This document shows, in pieces, positions 34,895 through 44,419 of a DNA stretch of 64,000 nt (positions within the stretch are counted from its first letter, which is position 1; each line of letters starts with the position of its first letter). Location of the stretch: contig NZ_JAIOTY010000005.1 in the NCBI RefSeq assembly GCF_019931275.1, forward strand, positions 16,079 through 80,078, read 5' to 3'. The stretch is from Nitratidesulfovibrio sp. SRB-5. GTDB taxonomy: Bacteria; Desulfobacterota; Desulfovibrionia; Desulfovibrionales; Desulfovibrionaceae. The notes beneath the pieces are model-generated. The model searched no databases, was not told where the DNA came from, and was given only the letters and a program-made list of their open reading frames with translations. The position numbers and the translations under genes were made by a program.

Positions 34895-35023
34895 CTCCAA
34901 AGCGTCCTTTTGCCCGTTGGCTTCGTCAACCTTCGTCCGCCGCTTCGGTCGAATACCACAAAAGTATACTCCCTCACGGTGGACTCGGTTTCCTCGCCAA
35001 CGAACAAAAATCCTGCTTTGGAG
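34895..35023. repeat. Long hairpin repeat element, copy 1 (inside the pilus locus)
   Basis: 129 bp. Outer arms CTCCAAAGC (34895-34903) and GCTTTGGAG (35015-35023). Inner arms TTTTGCCCGTTGGC and GCCAACGAACAAAA. Tip arms GTCCGCCG and CGGTGGAC. The core GGTCGAATAC...AGTATACTCCCTCA is shared with the element at 44417. Located between pilB and pilC. Confidence 0.88.
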
Positions 35024-35108
35024 AAAGGCATCCGAAGAAGCTAGAAGAGAATTTACGGCCACGGGGCACATTCACAGCTAACCGACAACGCACTTAACAG
35101 GCACGTAC

Positions 35109-36329
35109 ATGCCCACCTACGTCTACACCGCGCTGAACGAACACGGCGTGAACATGCAAGGCACCATCGACGCCGAATCTCCGGACACGGCCCGTGCCCT
35201 GCTGCTGTCGCGCGGCTACGTGCCCATGAAGGTCAAGGCGCAGGGGGCCAGTTTCGAGTTCGGCGCGCTGGGCGACATCCTGAACCCGGTGAAGCCCAAG
35301 GAACTCATCCTGTTCACCAAGCAGTTCCGCACCCTGTTCCAGGCGGGCATACCCATTACCCAGCTGTTGCAGGTGTTGCAGAACCAGACCGAGAGTCCAA
35401 AACTCAAACGCGTTGCTGCGGACATGACCCAGGCCATCATGGGCGGCAGTACCCTGTACGACGCCTTCAAGGCGCACCCCCGCGTGTTCAGTGAGTTGTA
35501 CTGCTCCATGATGCGCGCCGGGGAGGCCAGCGGCGCTCTGGGCGACGTGATGGAACGGCTTGTGTACCTGCTGGAGCACGAGCACAAGATACGTTCCGAC
35601 ATCAAGTCCGCCATGCGCTACCCCAAGATGGTGCTGGGGGCGCTGACCATCGCCTTCTTCGTGCTGTTGAACATGGTCATTCCCAAATTCGTCACTATTT
35701 TTGCCAAAGCTCGAATTGAGTTACCCTTACCAACAAAGATTGCCATCGGCATGCACCATGCCATCACTGATTATTGGCCCTTGCTACTGGTCGTGCTGAC
35801 TGCACTGATCGTAGTTTACAAATGGTGGAGTCGCACCCCCATCGGCAAATTCTGGCGGGACAATCTGCTGCTGCGTATGCCCATTACCGGGCCAGTACTC
35901 CAGAAGTCAGTCATGGCACGGTTCGCCTCCATCTTTTCCATCATGCAGTCAAGCGGCGTTTCCGTACTGGACGCTTTGGACGTGCTGACCAACACCATTG
36001 GCAACGAAGCCATAGCGCGGGAATTCCGCAAGATACAGGACAAGCTGAAGGAAGGCCGGGGCATTGCAGACCCGTTGAAATCCGCAAAATTCTTCACACC
36101 CTTGGTCATCAACATGGTAGCCATTGGTGAGGAATCGGGCAGCCTCGATTCCATGCTGAAAGACGTGGCCGCCCACTATGACGAGGAAGTGGAATACGCC
36201 GTGGCAGGTATGGCCGAAGCCATCGGGCCGGTGCTTATCGTGGTGCTGGCGGCGGTGGTGGGTTTTTTCGCCCTCGCCATCTTCATGCCCATGTGGGACC
36301 TGACCCAGATGGCAGGCAAGCGTGGATAA
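35109..36329 (+). CDS. Type IV pilus inner-membrane platform protein PilC/GspF
   Basis: 406 residues. Two GspF repeats, each ending in a TM pair: LILFTKQFRTLFQAGIPITQ; then MARFASIFSIMQSSGVSVLD. The C-terminal helix is VLIVVLAAVVGFFALAIFMP. It couples the ATPase to pilin assembly. Codons in about 35690-35900 are AT-richer than the flanks. Confidence 0.94.
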   Translation: MPTYVYTALNEHGVNMQGTIDAESPDTARALLLSRGYVPMKVKAQGASFEFGALGDILNPVKPKELILFTKQFRTLFQAGIPITQLLQVLQNQTESPKLKRVAADMTQAIMGGSTLYDAFKAHPRVFSELYCSMMRAGEASGALGDVMERLVYLLEHEHKIRSDIKSAMRYPKMVLGALTIAFFVLLNMVIPKFVTIFAKARIELPLPTKIAIGMHHAITDYWPLLLVVLTALIVVYKWWSRTPIGKFWRDNLLLRMPITGPVLQKSVMARFASIFSIMQSSGVSVLDALDVLTNTIGNEAIAREFRKIQDKLKEGRGIADPLKSAKFFTPLVINMVAIGEESGSLDSMLKDVAAHYDEEVEYAVAGMAEAIGPVLIVVLAAVVGFFALAIFMPMWDLTQMAGKRG

Positions 36330-36492
36330 CATCAACAAAGCCCAGGCATGCCGATACAGGGCGCGTATACCCGGGGGGGGGCAGCGCGTGCCCGCAGCGG
36401 CACCAGATAGGGAGGGGGACGGAAGGTCCGGAACCCGGATGGATTTGAGCACCGCAGTACAACGTAACACCATGCATCAGGAGGAACATCCC

Positions 36493-36915
36493 ATGACCCA
36501 GAACAAGAAGGATCGGCAGAAGGAAGCGGGCTTCACCCTCATCGAAATCATCGCTGTGCTGGTCATCCTCGGCATTCTCGCCGCTGTAGCTGTGCCCAAA
36601 TACTTTGAGTTGACTGCGAATGCGGCTAACCGTGCAACAGACGCCGCTGCTGCAGAAGTTCAGGCTCGGGTTAATCAGCTCTTCGCAGATTCGCTTCTCA
36701 ATGCCAACGGCGCATGCACTGCTGCCCTCACCGCGATGGGGACGAACAACGCACAAATCTTTGACTCTGGCACTCTCATCGGTGGCTGGACTGTAACGGG
36801 TGTGCCTACAACCTTCACCTCGGCTGCAACAGCAACAATAACCCTTATCAACGACGCAGCCAACGTTCCTTCACCTGGCCAAACGCGCACGCTGCGTGTC
36901 CCGAGCTGCCAATAG
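36493..36915 (+). CDS. Type IV pilin (probable major subunit)
   Basis: 140 residues from ATG 36493, with a strong AGGAGG before it. Class III signal: MTQNKKDRQKEAG, cut before FTLIEIIAVLVILGILAAVA, with Glu at +5. The globular part contains Cys residues (GACTAA, and a C-terminal PSCQ) that may form a disulfide loop as in type IVa pilins. GC content and codon use are lower than in neighbouring genes. The strong ribosome-binding site suggests high expression, consistent with the main subunit. Confidence 0.9.
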   Translation: MTQNKKDRQKEAGFTLIEIIAVLVILGILAAVAVPKYFELTANAANRATDAAAAEVQARVNQLFADSLLNANGACTAALTAMGTNNAQIFDSGTLIGGWTVTGVPTTFTSAATATITLINDAANVPSPGQTRTLRVPSCQ

Positions 36916-36978
36916 CATATCTGGCGGCGGCGCACTCGCGCCGCCGCCCTCCCCTCCCTCTACGCACAGGTGCCCGCC

Positions 36979-38262
36979 ATGAACGAAACGTTCCACCGCA
37001 TCATTTCCCAGGCCGTAGCCATGGGCTGGTCTGACGTGCACCTTACCGGCGGTCATGCCGTGGTGTACCGCAAGGACGGGGACATCGGCATGCTGCGCGA
37101 CACCGTGCTTTCCCCTGCCGATGTGGACGACCTGGCGCGCAGCCTGCTGAACCCGCACCGGGCAGACATTTTGCGCCGCCGCTGGTCCGTGGACTTCGCC
37201 CATTCCGTGGCAGGCATCCGGGTGCGGGTGAACATATTCAACACCACGCGGGGCCTCAGCCTGGCCGTACGGCTGCTGGCCGGGCGCATCCCCACCCTGG
37301 CCCACCTGAACCTGCACCCATCCCTGGAAGAATTCACCCGCCTGCGGGCCGGGCTGATACTGGTGTGCGGGGCCACGGGCAGCGGCAAGACCACCACCAT
37401 GGCCGCCATGCTGGACGAGATAAACCGCAACCGCCCGGCGCACATCATCACCCTGGAAGACCCCATCGAATACCGCTTTGCCTCCAAAAAGGGCTTTGTG
37501 GAACAGCGGGAACTGGGGGCGCATTTTCCCAGCTTCGAGCGCGGCCTGCTGGACGTGCTGCGCGAAGACCCGGACGTGATTCTGGTGGGCGAACTGCGAG
37601 AGGCGGAAACCATCCGCCTTGCCCTTTCCGCCGCCGAATCGGGCCATCTGGTCATTGCCTCGCTGCATTCCGCCACGCCGGAAGAAGCCCTGTACCGGCT
37701 TTGCAACGCCTTTCCGCTGGAGGCGCAAGACTTGGTGCGGCACCAGTTGTCGTCCACCCTGCACGCCATCATGGTGCAGCAGTTGCGCATGCACCCCGTG
37801 GCGCGGTTCCGCGTGCCGGTGCTGTCCATGCTCATCGGCACCCACCCGGTGCGCATGCTGGTGCGCGAAGGCAAGTTTGCCCAGTTGCACAGCATCATGG
37901 AAATGGGGCGCGGCGACGGCATGTTCACCATGGACGCCTACTACGACGACTACCTGAACAGGCCACAGCGTTTTTCCGCCCCGTCCAACGTGTTTCGCCC
38001 CGCCCCGGAGGAAGAAACGTTGCCGGACCACGAATCGCCGCTGGTGGATCGCGGCCTTGGCACTACCCACTACACCCCGGAAGCAGCCCGGCATCTGGCC
38101 CGGTCGGATGCCCATCCGGCGGATGTCCCCCTTGGGAATGCCACGCGGCTTGATCTCGGCCCCTCCGGCACGGCACGGACGGACGAACACGGCGAGACGG
38201 TGTACACCCTTACCGACGAGGGCAGGCTGGAAGACGTGCTGCGGGAGTTTGCCAGCCGGTAG
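36979..38262 (+). CDS. PilT-like secretion/retraction ATPase, copy 1
   Basis: 427 residues from ATG 36979 (GTG 36970 possible). SDVHLTGG at the start, Walker A CGATGSGKTTTMAA, Asp box ITLEDPIEYRF, Walker B EDPDVILVGELREAETI, and His box ESGHLVIASLHS. These are PilT family motifs. The C-terminal 90 residues are not part of the usual fold. Its place between a pilin and minor pilins is unusual for a retraction ATPase. A second PilT is encoded at 45802. Confidence 0.88.
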   Translation: MNETFHRIISQAVAMGWSDVHLTGGHAVVYRKDGDIGMLRDTVLSPADVDDLARSLLNPHRADILRRRWSVDFAHSVAGIRVRVNIFNTTRGLSLAVRLLAGRIPTLAHLNLHPSLEEFTRLRAGLILVCGATGSGKTTTMAAMLDEINRNRPAHIITLEDPIEYRFASKKGFVEQRELGAHFPSFERGLLDVLREDPDVILVGELREAETIRLALSAAESGHLVIASLHSATPEEALYRLCNAFPLEAQDLVRHQLSSTLHAIMVQQLRMHPVARFRVPVLSMLIGTHPVRMLVREGKFAQLHSIMEMGRGDGMFTMDAYYDDYLNRPQRFSAPSNVFRPAPEEETLPDHESPLVDRGLGTTHYTPEAARHLARSDAHPADVPLGNATRLDLGPSGTARTDEHGETVYTLTDEGRLEDVLREFASR

Positions 38263-38416
38263 CGCGCGCACTTTCAGGGTGCCAATACATGGACGGCATC
38301 GTTCAGGCGGTTATATTCCGGGGGGCACGGCGGGCACGGGGGCACGCCGCAGCGGCACGGATGACCACAAATTTTCCACGCCTTACGGGCGGGCTCCAAC
38401 CCGCCGGGCACGCACA

Positions 38417-39016
38417 ATGACGACGCACACCACACAGCACCCAGCCACGCCCCCCCAAGGCGACCACGGCACCTACCGCGCTGCCGATGGCCGACACGCG
38501 GCACAACTGGCTGCCCTCTTTTCCCCTGCTCTGCTTCCTGCACACTACAAAACCGGGCAGCGCGGCTTCACCATCATCGAAGTGGTGGCCGTGCTGGTAA
38601 TCATGGCCGTCATCACCGCCGTGGCCACAGAGCGTTTCTTCAACCAGACCCCCATGGAACTAGGCGGCATCGAGGCCAGCGTGCGCAGCCACCTGCGCTA
38701 TGCCCGCACCCGATCCATGAACAGCGATCAGGTGTTCGGTGTGCAGATACTCTCCACCACCACCTATGCCATCTTCCGCAACGGCAATACCGGCACTCGC
38801 GTGATCCTGCCCGGTCAGCCGGCCACCGGCATCATCACCCTGGAAGACGGGGCCACCTTCACCACCGGGGCCACCACCTTCAGCTTCGACCAGTGGGGCA
38901 GGCCCTGCCCCAACGCAACGGGCACCCTGCCGAGTTCGAGTATTACCATCTCTCTGAGCTATCTTGGCCAGACCGCAAGCATCGTGGTGGTGCGCAACAC
39001 GGGGTACCTGCAATGA
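38417..39016 (+). CDS. Minor pilin / pseudopilin (GspH-like)
   Basis: 199 residues from ATG 38417. An unusually long leader of about 50 residues precedes the prepilin site in KTGQRG, cut before FTIIEVVAVLVIMAVITAVA, with Glu at +5. The rest resembles GspH/FimT minor pilins (RSHLRYARTRSMNSDQVFGV). A shorter start could exist. It overlaps the next gene by 4 bp. Confidence 0.8.
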   Translation: MTTHTTQHPATPPQGDHGTYRAADGRHAAQLAALFSPALLPAHYKTGQRGFTIIEVVAVLVIMAVITAVATERFFNQTPMELGGIEASVRSHLRYARTRSMNSDQVFGVQILSTTTYAIFRNGNTGTRVILPGQPATGIITLEDGATFTTGATTFSFDQWGRPCPNATGTLPSSSITISLSYLGQTASIVVVRNTGYLQ

Positions 39017-39483
39017 ATCCGCACACCCACCGCACGGATGCAAGGCACCCAGCACGCGCCGACCTGCGCGCAGGATTCACGCTTATCGAAATCATCATCA
39101 CGGTTGTGCTGGCGGCCCTCATGGGGCTCATGATGCTGTCCGTATCCGGCACGGCCCTGCGCGGCAGCACGGAAAGTTACGGTCTAGCGGTAACGCAGGC
39201 ACAACTGACCGACATCATCGAATCCATGACCGCAGACTACCGGGCGCTGTACTCCACGGAAAGCGACCCCATCGCCACCATCACGGGGCGCATCGGTACG
39301 GCGGGCAGCACACAGACCAACAATCGCTACACCACCGGCTCGTACACCGTGGTCGTGAACCGGCGCATCCGCTTTGCGGGCAGTGCCCCCAACTTCACGG
39401 AACAGTCCGACAGCAACGGCGACATGCTGCGCGTGACCATAGCGGTAGGCGACTCGACCGCCACCACCCTGTTCTCGCGCTAG
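39013..39483 (+). CDS. Minor pilin / pseudopilin
   Basis: 156 residues from ATG 39013 (ATGA overlap). A 21-residue leader, then AG before FTLIEIIITVVLAALMGLMM, with Glu at +5. Then LTDIIESMTADYRALYSTES and a short beta-rich end. Likely a priming/tip subunit; exact type is not clear. Confidence 0.8.
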   Translation: MNPHTHRTDARHPARADLRAGFTLIEIIITVVLAALMGLMMLSVSGTALRGSTESYGLAVTQAQLTDIIESMTADYRALYSTESDPIATITGRIGTAGSTQTNNRYTTGSYTVVVNRRIRFAGSAPNFTEQSDSNGDMLRVTIAVGDSTATTLFSR

Positions 39484-39495
39484 GGGGGACATGCC

Positions 39496-42400
39496 ATGAA
39501 CGCCAAGGGCTTTACCCTCATTGAAATCATTGTGGTATTGATGCTTGTGGGGATGCTGGCCGCCGTGGCCGGGGTGGGCATTGCCACCGGGGCGCGCAGC
39601 TTCGTGACAGCGCGCGAGGCCAGTGACCTGGCGCAGGAAGCGCAACTGGCCATGGACCGCCTGACCCGCGAGATTGTTGAACTGGTGGACATACCGGCCA
39701 ACAGTTCCTCCACGCTGCTGGTGCTGCGCAACGTGGGCGCAAGAGGCGCAGCGCAGTTCGACCGGTCCATCCAGTACGTGTCCAACGCCCGGGCGATACG
39801 CATTGCGGATGGCCGTGGTGGCGCGGCCAACGGTGACACGCTCATCGACAACGTGACCGCCTTCAGCCTGACCTACTGGCAAGAGGACGCCTCCTCCACC
39901 TCGTGGGCCGCCAACACCGATGCCCGATTGCTGTCCGCCATCGATGTCGATTTCACCCTAACCGCGCCGGGCGGCACCACGCGCCAGTTCGTCAACCGTA
40001 TCGTGCCCCGCAACAACGAAAACCGGGGCGGGGCCAGCCCCAACTCCGCGCCGCCATCGCTGGCCCGGTACGACGTGTGCTTCGTTGCAACGGCGGCGGC
40101 TGGCAATGGCGACCACCCCGTGGTAGTGCAACTGCGCCAGTTCCGCGACAGGCTGCTGCTGCCATGGTCCGGTGGGCGGGCACTGGTGCGAGCTTATTAC
40201 GCCGTGGGGCCGGACATGGCCCGCGTGGTTGCCGCGCACGAGCCTTTGCGTGCCGCCACCCTGGCCGCCCTGACGCCGGTTGCCGCGCTGGCGGGGCTGG
40301 CCGTACATGCGCCAGGGTGGCTGGTGGCCTGTGTGGTGCTTTCCGCCCTGCTGGTGGCGGTGGCGGGCCGTGCCCTGCGCAGAGGACGCGCCGCCGCGCA
40401 GGCGACCATCGGCGCTAGCATGGATGTTGCCCGTAACGCTGGTCAGCGTGGGGCGGTGCTCCTTAGCACCATCGTGACCATCCTGGCCTTTTCGGTACTG
40501 GCGGCCACCATGGTGCCCATGATGACCGGATCCATGATGGGCGAAATTTCAGCCGTGCAGGGCGACCAAGCCTACTACCTTGCGGAATCGGGCTTTGGCG
40601 CTGCGGGCAGCATGTTTCTTGCGGCGGGCGACGAGCAGGCCCGCAAGGACTTACTGGAAACCATGGACGGGTCCACCTACACCCTGCTGAACAACGCGGG
40701 TTCGTTCACTCTGGGGGTGGAACCCTATTGGTATGAAGTCGTCAGCAGTTCCGGAAATACACTGACCACCAAGGCCTATGGCACCCCGCCACCTTTGCCC
40801 GCCAACACAACAGGGCGTATTCGCGTAGGGACTGCGGCCAATTTTTACACTTACAGCAACATTGCGGTTTCTGGCAGCAACGTAGTTTTCACTCTGAGCG
40901 CCACACCTAATCCGGCCATCGCAACCGGGGCCGATGTATTCCTGAGCGCCCACCCAGCCACCGCCACCTCGATATCTGAACGTGGCAACCTGAGCCTTAC
41001 TACGACGCATGCCGCTGCCTTTCCCGACGTGAATGGCATGTTCACTATTCGCGACGGCTCAGTGCATACCGGTTCCGTGGCGTATGTATACCGCCGCAAG
41101 ACCACGCAAGATAATACCGTACAACTCGAAGACATTCGACTTGTGGACGAAACAGCCAACTGGCCCAGCAACAGTTCGCTCTCCGCCAACGCCAACATCA
41201 CGCTGGAAGCGTACCTGCGCCTGCACTCAACGGGTACGCCTCCCGGTGGCCTACCGCGTGAGGTCATCTACAACGTACCCATCGGATGGGTTCTGGGAGG
41301 CGGCAGTTTCAACAAGGAACGCTTTCAAGACACCTTCGAAGACCTGAGCAAGTGGTTCTCAGCACAAGGTGACGCAGAGCACGGCCACCTTGGCAGGCAT
41401 CAGGCTGTCGAAGTGGATGGCACCAACAAGGCGCTTGATGTGACGCAAATGGAAACGGCGGCCACCAATATCGTGGGGGCCATCGTCTCGTGGCTGACGG
41501 GCCGCAACCAGTGGAGTACGATTTTTTTCAACTGGGGCCAGACAAGCACCAACCTGTACCGTGGCTGGCTGGATTCACAAGGTTTCTTGAGCTACGATCT
41601 GCAATTCAAAACCTATGCTTCGAACCAGGCCAGCGAGCCCGAGTTCTTCGCAGGCATGACTTTCAGAGGCCGTAACAACGGCAACGATCTTGACACATTC
41701 GGAATTTCTCTGGTCCGCTTCAAGATGGAGTACACCCTTGTCAGCTTAATTCCTTTCGTCATCGAAATTGCACTGACAGGCGACACCCCTCAGCAACTTG
41801 TCCCCAACTACATAAATAGCGACTCTCCGGGACCGCTTTTCGACCAAAGCGAAAATTATACATGGGAACGGTATTCAGTCCCCGCCATCCTGCTGTGGGA
41901 ACGACGCAACGGTGTTTTCCGTTGGCTGGCCTACAAAACCCTGCCGAGCAGTGCATCGAATATTGTCACCTACAAATACGCCAGCAGAAGGCACACATAC
42001 TCGCTGAACAAATGGCCGACCCTGCTGACACGCCTTGTGGAAGGGCAACCGCTCGGATTCCGCAACGGCGGCGGCGCAGACGGTGCCGGAAACACGAAGC
42101 GCATCAATTATGGTGATACAGTGACATGCAGTACGGGCGCCAAGGCCCGCGTCATTGGTCAGCCTATCGTCACCAGCGGTTCATGGTCCGACGGTTCCGC
42201 CGCAGGCATACTTGTGGTTGCAAACATCGATACAAGCCAAGGAGACTTCACGGCCAGCCAGCCCCTGAGCGTAGACAACGTGGCTCACGCCACCGTGACC
42301 ACCTTGCCCGGAAGCAGCGCCGTCATGGGCAGCAAAACCAACTACATCCGCGTATACTACGCCGACAGTGGAGCATCCATATCCGGCAACAGCATTCCTT

Positions 42401-42771
42401 ATGACAATATACGACGTTCAAATGCGCGGCTTTCATCATCGGGCGCCACCGTCAACTGGATTCCCGACGACTACGAGCAATGGACGAGCAGCACGGACTA
42501 CTTCACCATTGTCGAATGGGATGGGGTCAACACTGTTGGCGCAGGCAGTCTGAGCGAACGTCTTGGGGACAGCACCGACAGGCGAACCATCATAACGAGC
42601 CCCAACCTGCTATCTCCGGCCTATGACCCCAACAACCTGCCGGACTCGATTGCCGAAGGGATAGCTTTTGCCACGTCCGGCGCAAGTGGTGACACCATCT
42701 ACTTCGACGACTTCGGCCTGCAACTGGACCTGCGCAGCGGCAAGGGTTTTCTGCCGCCCATCCAGCAGTAA
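39496..42771 (+). CDS. Giant multi-domain pseudopilin fusion with an internal CFI-box domain and PilX-like segment
   Basis: 1091 residues in one open frame. Residues 1-190: pseudopilin with a 5-residue leader (MNAKG, then FTLIEIIVVLMLVGMLAAVA), GspJ-like. Residues 192-300: CFI-box-type domain, C195 in VCFVATAAAGNGDHPVVVQL, then LRQFRDRLLLPW, LVRAYYAVGPDMARV, a membrane helix and a basic end ALRRGR. Such domains normally end proteins. Residues 309-360: QRGAVLLSTIVTILAFSVLA and QAYYLAESGFGAAGS, like the PilX minor pilin N-terminus. Residues 360-1091: large ectodomain, lower GC, no domain I can name. An internal ATG at 40420 lacks a clear ribosome-binding site. Possible tip adhesin. Confidence 0.7.
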   Translation: MNAKGFTLIEIIVVLMLVGMLAAVAGVGIATGARSFVTAREASDLAQEAQLAMDRLTREIVELVDIPANSSSTLLVLRNVGARGAAQFDRSIQYVSNARAIRIADGRGGAANGDTLIDNVTAFSLTYWQEDASSTSWAANTDARLLSAIDVDFTLTAPGGTTRQFVNRIVPRNNENRGGASPNSAPPSLARYDVCFVATAAAGNGDHPVVVQLRQFRDRLLLPWSGGRALVRAYYAVGPDMARVVAAHEPLRAATLAALTPVAALAGLAVHAPGWLVACVVLSALLVAVAGRALRRGRAAAQATIGASMDVARNAGQRGAVLLSTIVTILAFSVLAATMVPMMTGSMMGEISAVQGDQAYYLAESGFGAAGSMFLAAGDEQARKDLLETMDGSTYTLLNNAGSFTLGVEPYWYEVVSSSGNTLTTKAYGTPPPLPANTTGRIRVGTAANFYTYSNIAVSGSNVVFTLSATPNPAIATGADVFLSAHPATATSISERGNLSLTTTHAAAFPDVNGMFTIRDGSVHTGSVAYVYRRKTTQDNTVQLEDIRLVDETANWPSNSSLSANANITLEAYLRLHSTGTPPGGLPREVIYNVPIGWVLGGGSFNKERFQDTFEDLSKWFSAQGDAEHGHLGRHQAVEVDGTNKALDVTQMETAATNIVGAIVSWLTGRNQWSTIFFNWGQTSTNLYRGWLDSQGFLSYDLQFKTYASNQASEPEFFAGMTFRGRNNGNDLDTFGISLVRFKMEYTLVSLIPFVIEIALTGDTPQQLVPNYINSDSPGPLFDQSENYTWERYSVPAILLWERRNGVFRWLAYKTLPSSASNIVTYKYASRRHTYSLNKWPTLLTRLVEGQPLGFRNGGGADGAGNTKRINYGDTVTCSTGAKARVIGQPIVTSGSWSDGSAAGILVVANIDTSQGDFTASQPLSVDNVAHATVTTLPGSSAVMGSKTNYIRVYYADSGASISGNSIPYDNIRRSNARLSSSGATVNWIPDDYEQWTSSTDYFTIVEWDGVNTVGAGSLSERLGDSTDRRTIITSPNLLSPAYDPNNLPDSIAEGIAFATSGASGDTIYFDDFGLQLDLRSGKGFLPPIQQ

Positions 42772-42891
42772 AGGCGCAACGGGCATGGGGTGATGTGAGC
42801 GACGGGGGAAGCACCGGGCGGGGGACGGCGCGCGGGCGACGCACATATCGTGTTGCGTGACGTGCGTAACGCAGCCAACGCAGGAAAACAG

Positions 42892-42921
42892 GCGCGCCCC
42901 CCGATGGTTCAGGGGGCGCGC
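42892..42921. terminator. GC-rich hairpin after the pilus operon
   Basis: GCGCGCCCCC (42892-42901) with GGGGGCGCGC (42912-42921). It lies between the convergent fusion gene and the DUF4124 gene. Confidence 0.5.
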
Positions 42922-43028
42922 AAGCGTGGCGATGTGGGCAGGGCGGGCAGCCGGAAGACGGCGATGGTACCCGGCGCGAGAAAAGGCGGAACAGCGACGA
43001 AAACCGGCGATACGGATGACTGCCCCGG

Positions 43029-43679
43029 CTACTGGGCGCCCTCGCCGCCGGAGGATTCACTGCCCGCGTCCAGCAGTTTGAGGCGGCTTTCCACCTCGTT
43101 GATGCGGCCTTCCACCTCGTTCTGGTGGTAGCGCGAACGCTGCTTGGCGTAGCCGTCGCCCTTGGCGCGGGCGCGCCGGTTGTCGAGGTCGTAGGCCTCT
43201 TTTTCCTTCTGGAGTTCCTCCAGGCGGCGTTGCAGGGCCTCGCGCTCTTCCGCCTTGGGGTCCGGCCCGGACTGCACGGCGGGCAGCATCTGACCATCAG
43301 AACCGATGCCGGGCACGCCGGGTTGCAGGGGCTGACCGTCGGGGCCGAAACGCAGTGGTTGGCCGTCCGGCCCCGGTATGGGCTGGCCGTCCGCCCCCAC
43401 GAGCACGCCATCCACCACGTGCGCACCTTCCATGCCGGGCAGGGCGACGCCGGAACCGCCAGCAGCGTCGGGGGCACCGGGCCTCCCCTCGCTGGGCGTG
43501 GCGGAAAGACTTTTCATGTCGGCGGGGGCCTGCGCCGGGGGCTTGTCGGTAATATGCTTCACGCCCTTTTCGTCGGTCCAGATGTAGACCTTGCCGCCAA
43601 GGGCCACGCCCGGCGCAACCAGCAACCCGGCCACCAGCAATGCCGCCAGCGGCGCACCCGGCTTACGCAGTGAGAACAT
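43029..43679 (-). CDS. DUF4124 domain exported protein with coiled coil
   Basis: 216 residues from ATG 43679 (GGGAGGT upstream). Signal peptide (LAALLVAGLLVAPGVALG), then KVYIWTDEKGVKHITDKPP, the DUF4124 motif. Next a Gly/Pro repeat region (GADGQPIPGPDGQPLRFGPDG) and a C-terminal charged coiled coil (REALQRRLEELQKEKEAYDL). Periplasmic. Divergent from a lytic transglycosylase that carries the same DUF4124 start, so the two likely share a function. Confidence 0.8.
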   Translation of the reverse strand: MFSLRKPGAPLAALLVAGLLVAPGVALGGKVYIWTDEKGVKHITDKPPAQAPADMKSLSATPSEGRPGAPDAAGGSGVALPGMEGAHVVDGVLVGADGQPIPGPDGQPLRFGPDGQPLQPGVPGIGSDGQMLPAVQSGPDPKAEEREALQRRLEELQKEKEAYDLDNRRARAKGDGYAKQRSRYHQNEVEGRINEVESRLKLLDAGSESSGGEGAQ

Positions 43680-43690
43680 CGACACCTCCC

Positions 43691-44419
43691 ATGCATCACA
43701 TGACATTCAGGCCACATTCGACGCCCGCTCCGGCATCCGGCCCCCATGCGGCACCATACACCACCGGGGCAGCATCAGCCACGCCCATTAGATGGCGCGG
43801 GCGGAGCCGCATGGCCCTGCTGGCGGCGGCTCTGACGCTGGCCCTTGCCGTACCTGCCGGGGGTATCGGCGGCCTTGTCCGCCCCGCCGCCGCGGCATCC
43901 GCTGGAGAAGTCGTCACCATCTACCGCTACGTGGACGAGGACGGCGTGGTGCACCTGACCGACAAGCCAAAGGGCGACACACGCTACCGTGTGTTCGGGC
44001 GGTTTCGGGTGCAGGAACTGGTGAAGGCCGTGGGGCCGGTGGGCATCAAGGGGCTGGCCGCCAAGCACGGCGCGCGCCACGGCGTGGACCCGCGCCTGGT
44101 GGAAGCGGTGATTGCCGTGGAATCGAACTACGACCCCACGGCGGTTTCGCCCGCCGGGGCGCAGGGGCTGATGCAGATCATGCCCGGCACCCAGCGCGAC
44201 CTGGGGGTTTCCGCGCCGTTCGACGCCGACGCCAACGTGGAGGGCGGCGTGCGCTACCTGAAATCGCTCATGGACCGCTTCGGCGAGTTGCCGCTGGCGC
44301 TGGCCGCCTACAACGCCGGGCCGGAACGGGTGGCGAAGCACGGCGGCATTCCGCCCATACCGGAAACGCAGCAGTACGTGACCAAGGTGATGGATACCTA
44401 TGCCCGGCTTTCGCGGTAG
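43691..44419 (+). CDS. DUF4124-SLT lytic transglycosylase
   Basis: About 242 residues if it starts at ATG 43691. ATG 43811 has a better GGAG spacing but gives a signal without positive charge, so the start is uncertain. After a hydrophobic export signal (LLAAALTLALAVPAGG) comes YRYVDEDGVVHLTDKPKGDT (DUF4124). The SLT domain follows: VEAVIAVESNYDPTAVSPAG with catalytic Glu, GLMQIMPGTQ, YLKSLMDRFGELPLALAAYN. It probably opens peptidoglycan for pilus passage. Only 11 bp separate this start from the divergent gene. Confidence 0.88.
   Translation: MHHMTFRPHSTPAPASGPHAAPYTTGAASATPIRWRGRSRMALLAAALTLALAVPAGGIGGLVRPAAAASAGEVVTIYRYVDEDGVVHLTDKPKGDTRYRVFGRFRVQELVKAVGPVGIKGLAAKHGARHGVDPRLVEAVIAVESNYDPTAVSPAGAQGLMQIMPGTQRDLGVSAPFDADANVEGGVRYLKSLMDRFGELPLALAAYNAGPERVAKHGGIPPIPETQQYVTKVMDTYARLSR

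Noticed and set aside
40420..42771. Separate gene starting at the internal ATG of the pilus fusion
   Set aside because: No stop codon separates it from the upstream part and no clear ribosome-binding site precedes it. Kept as a possibility in the findings but not called as a gene.
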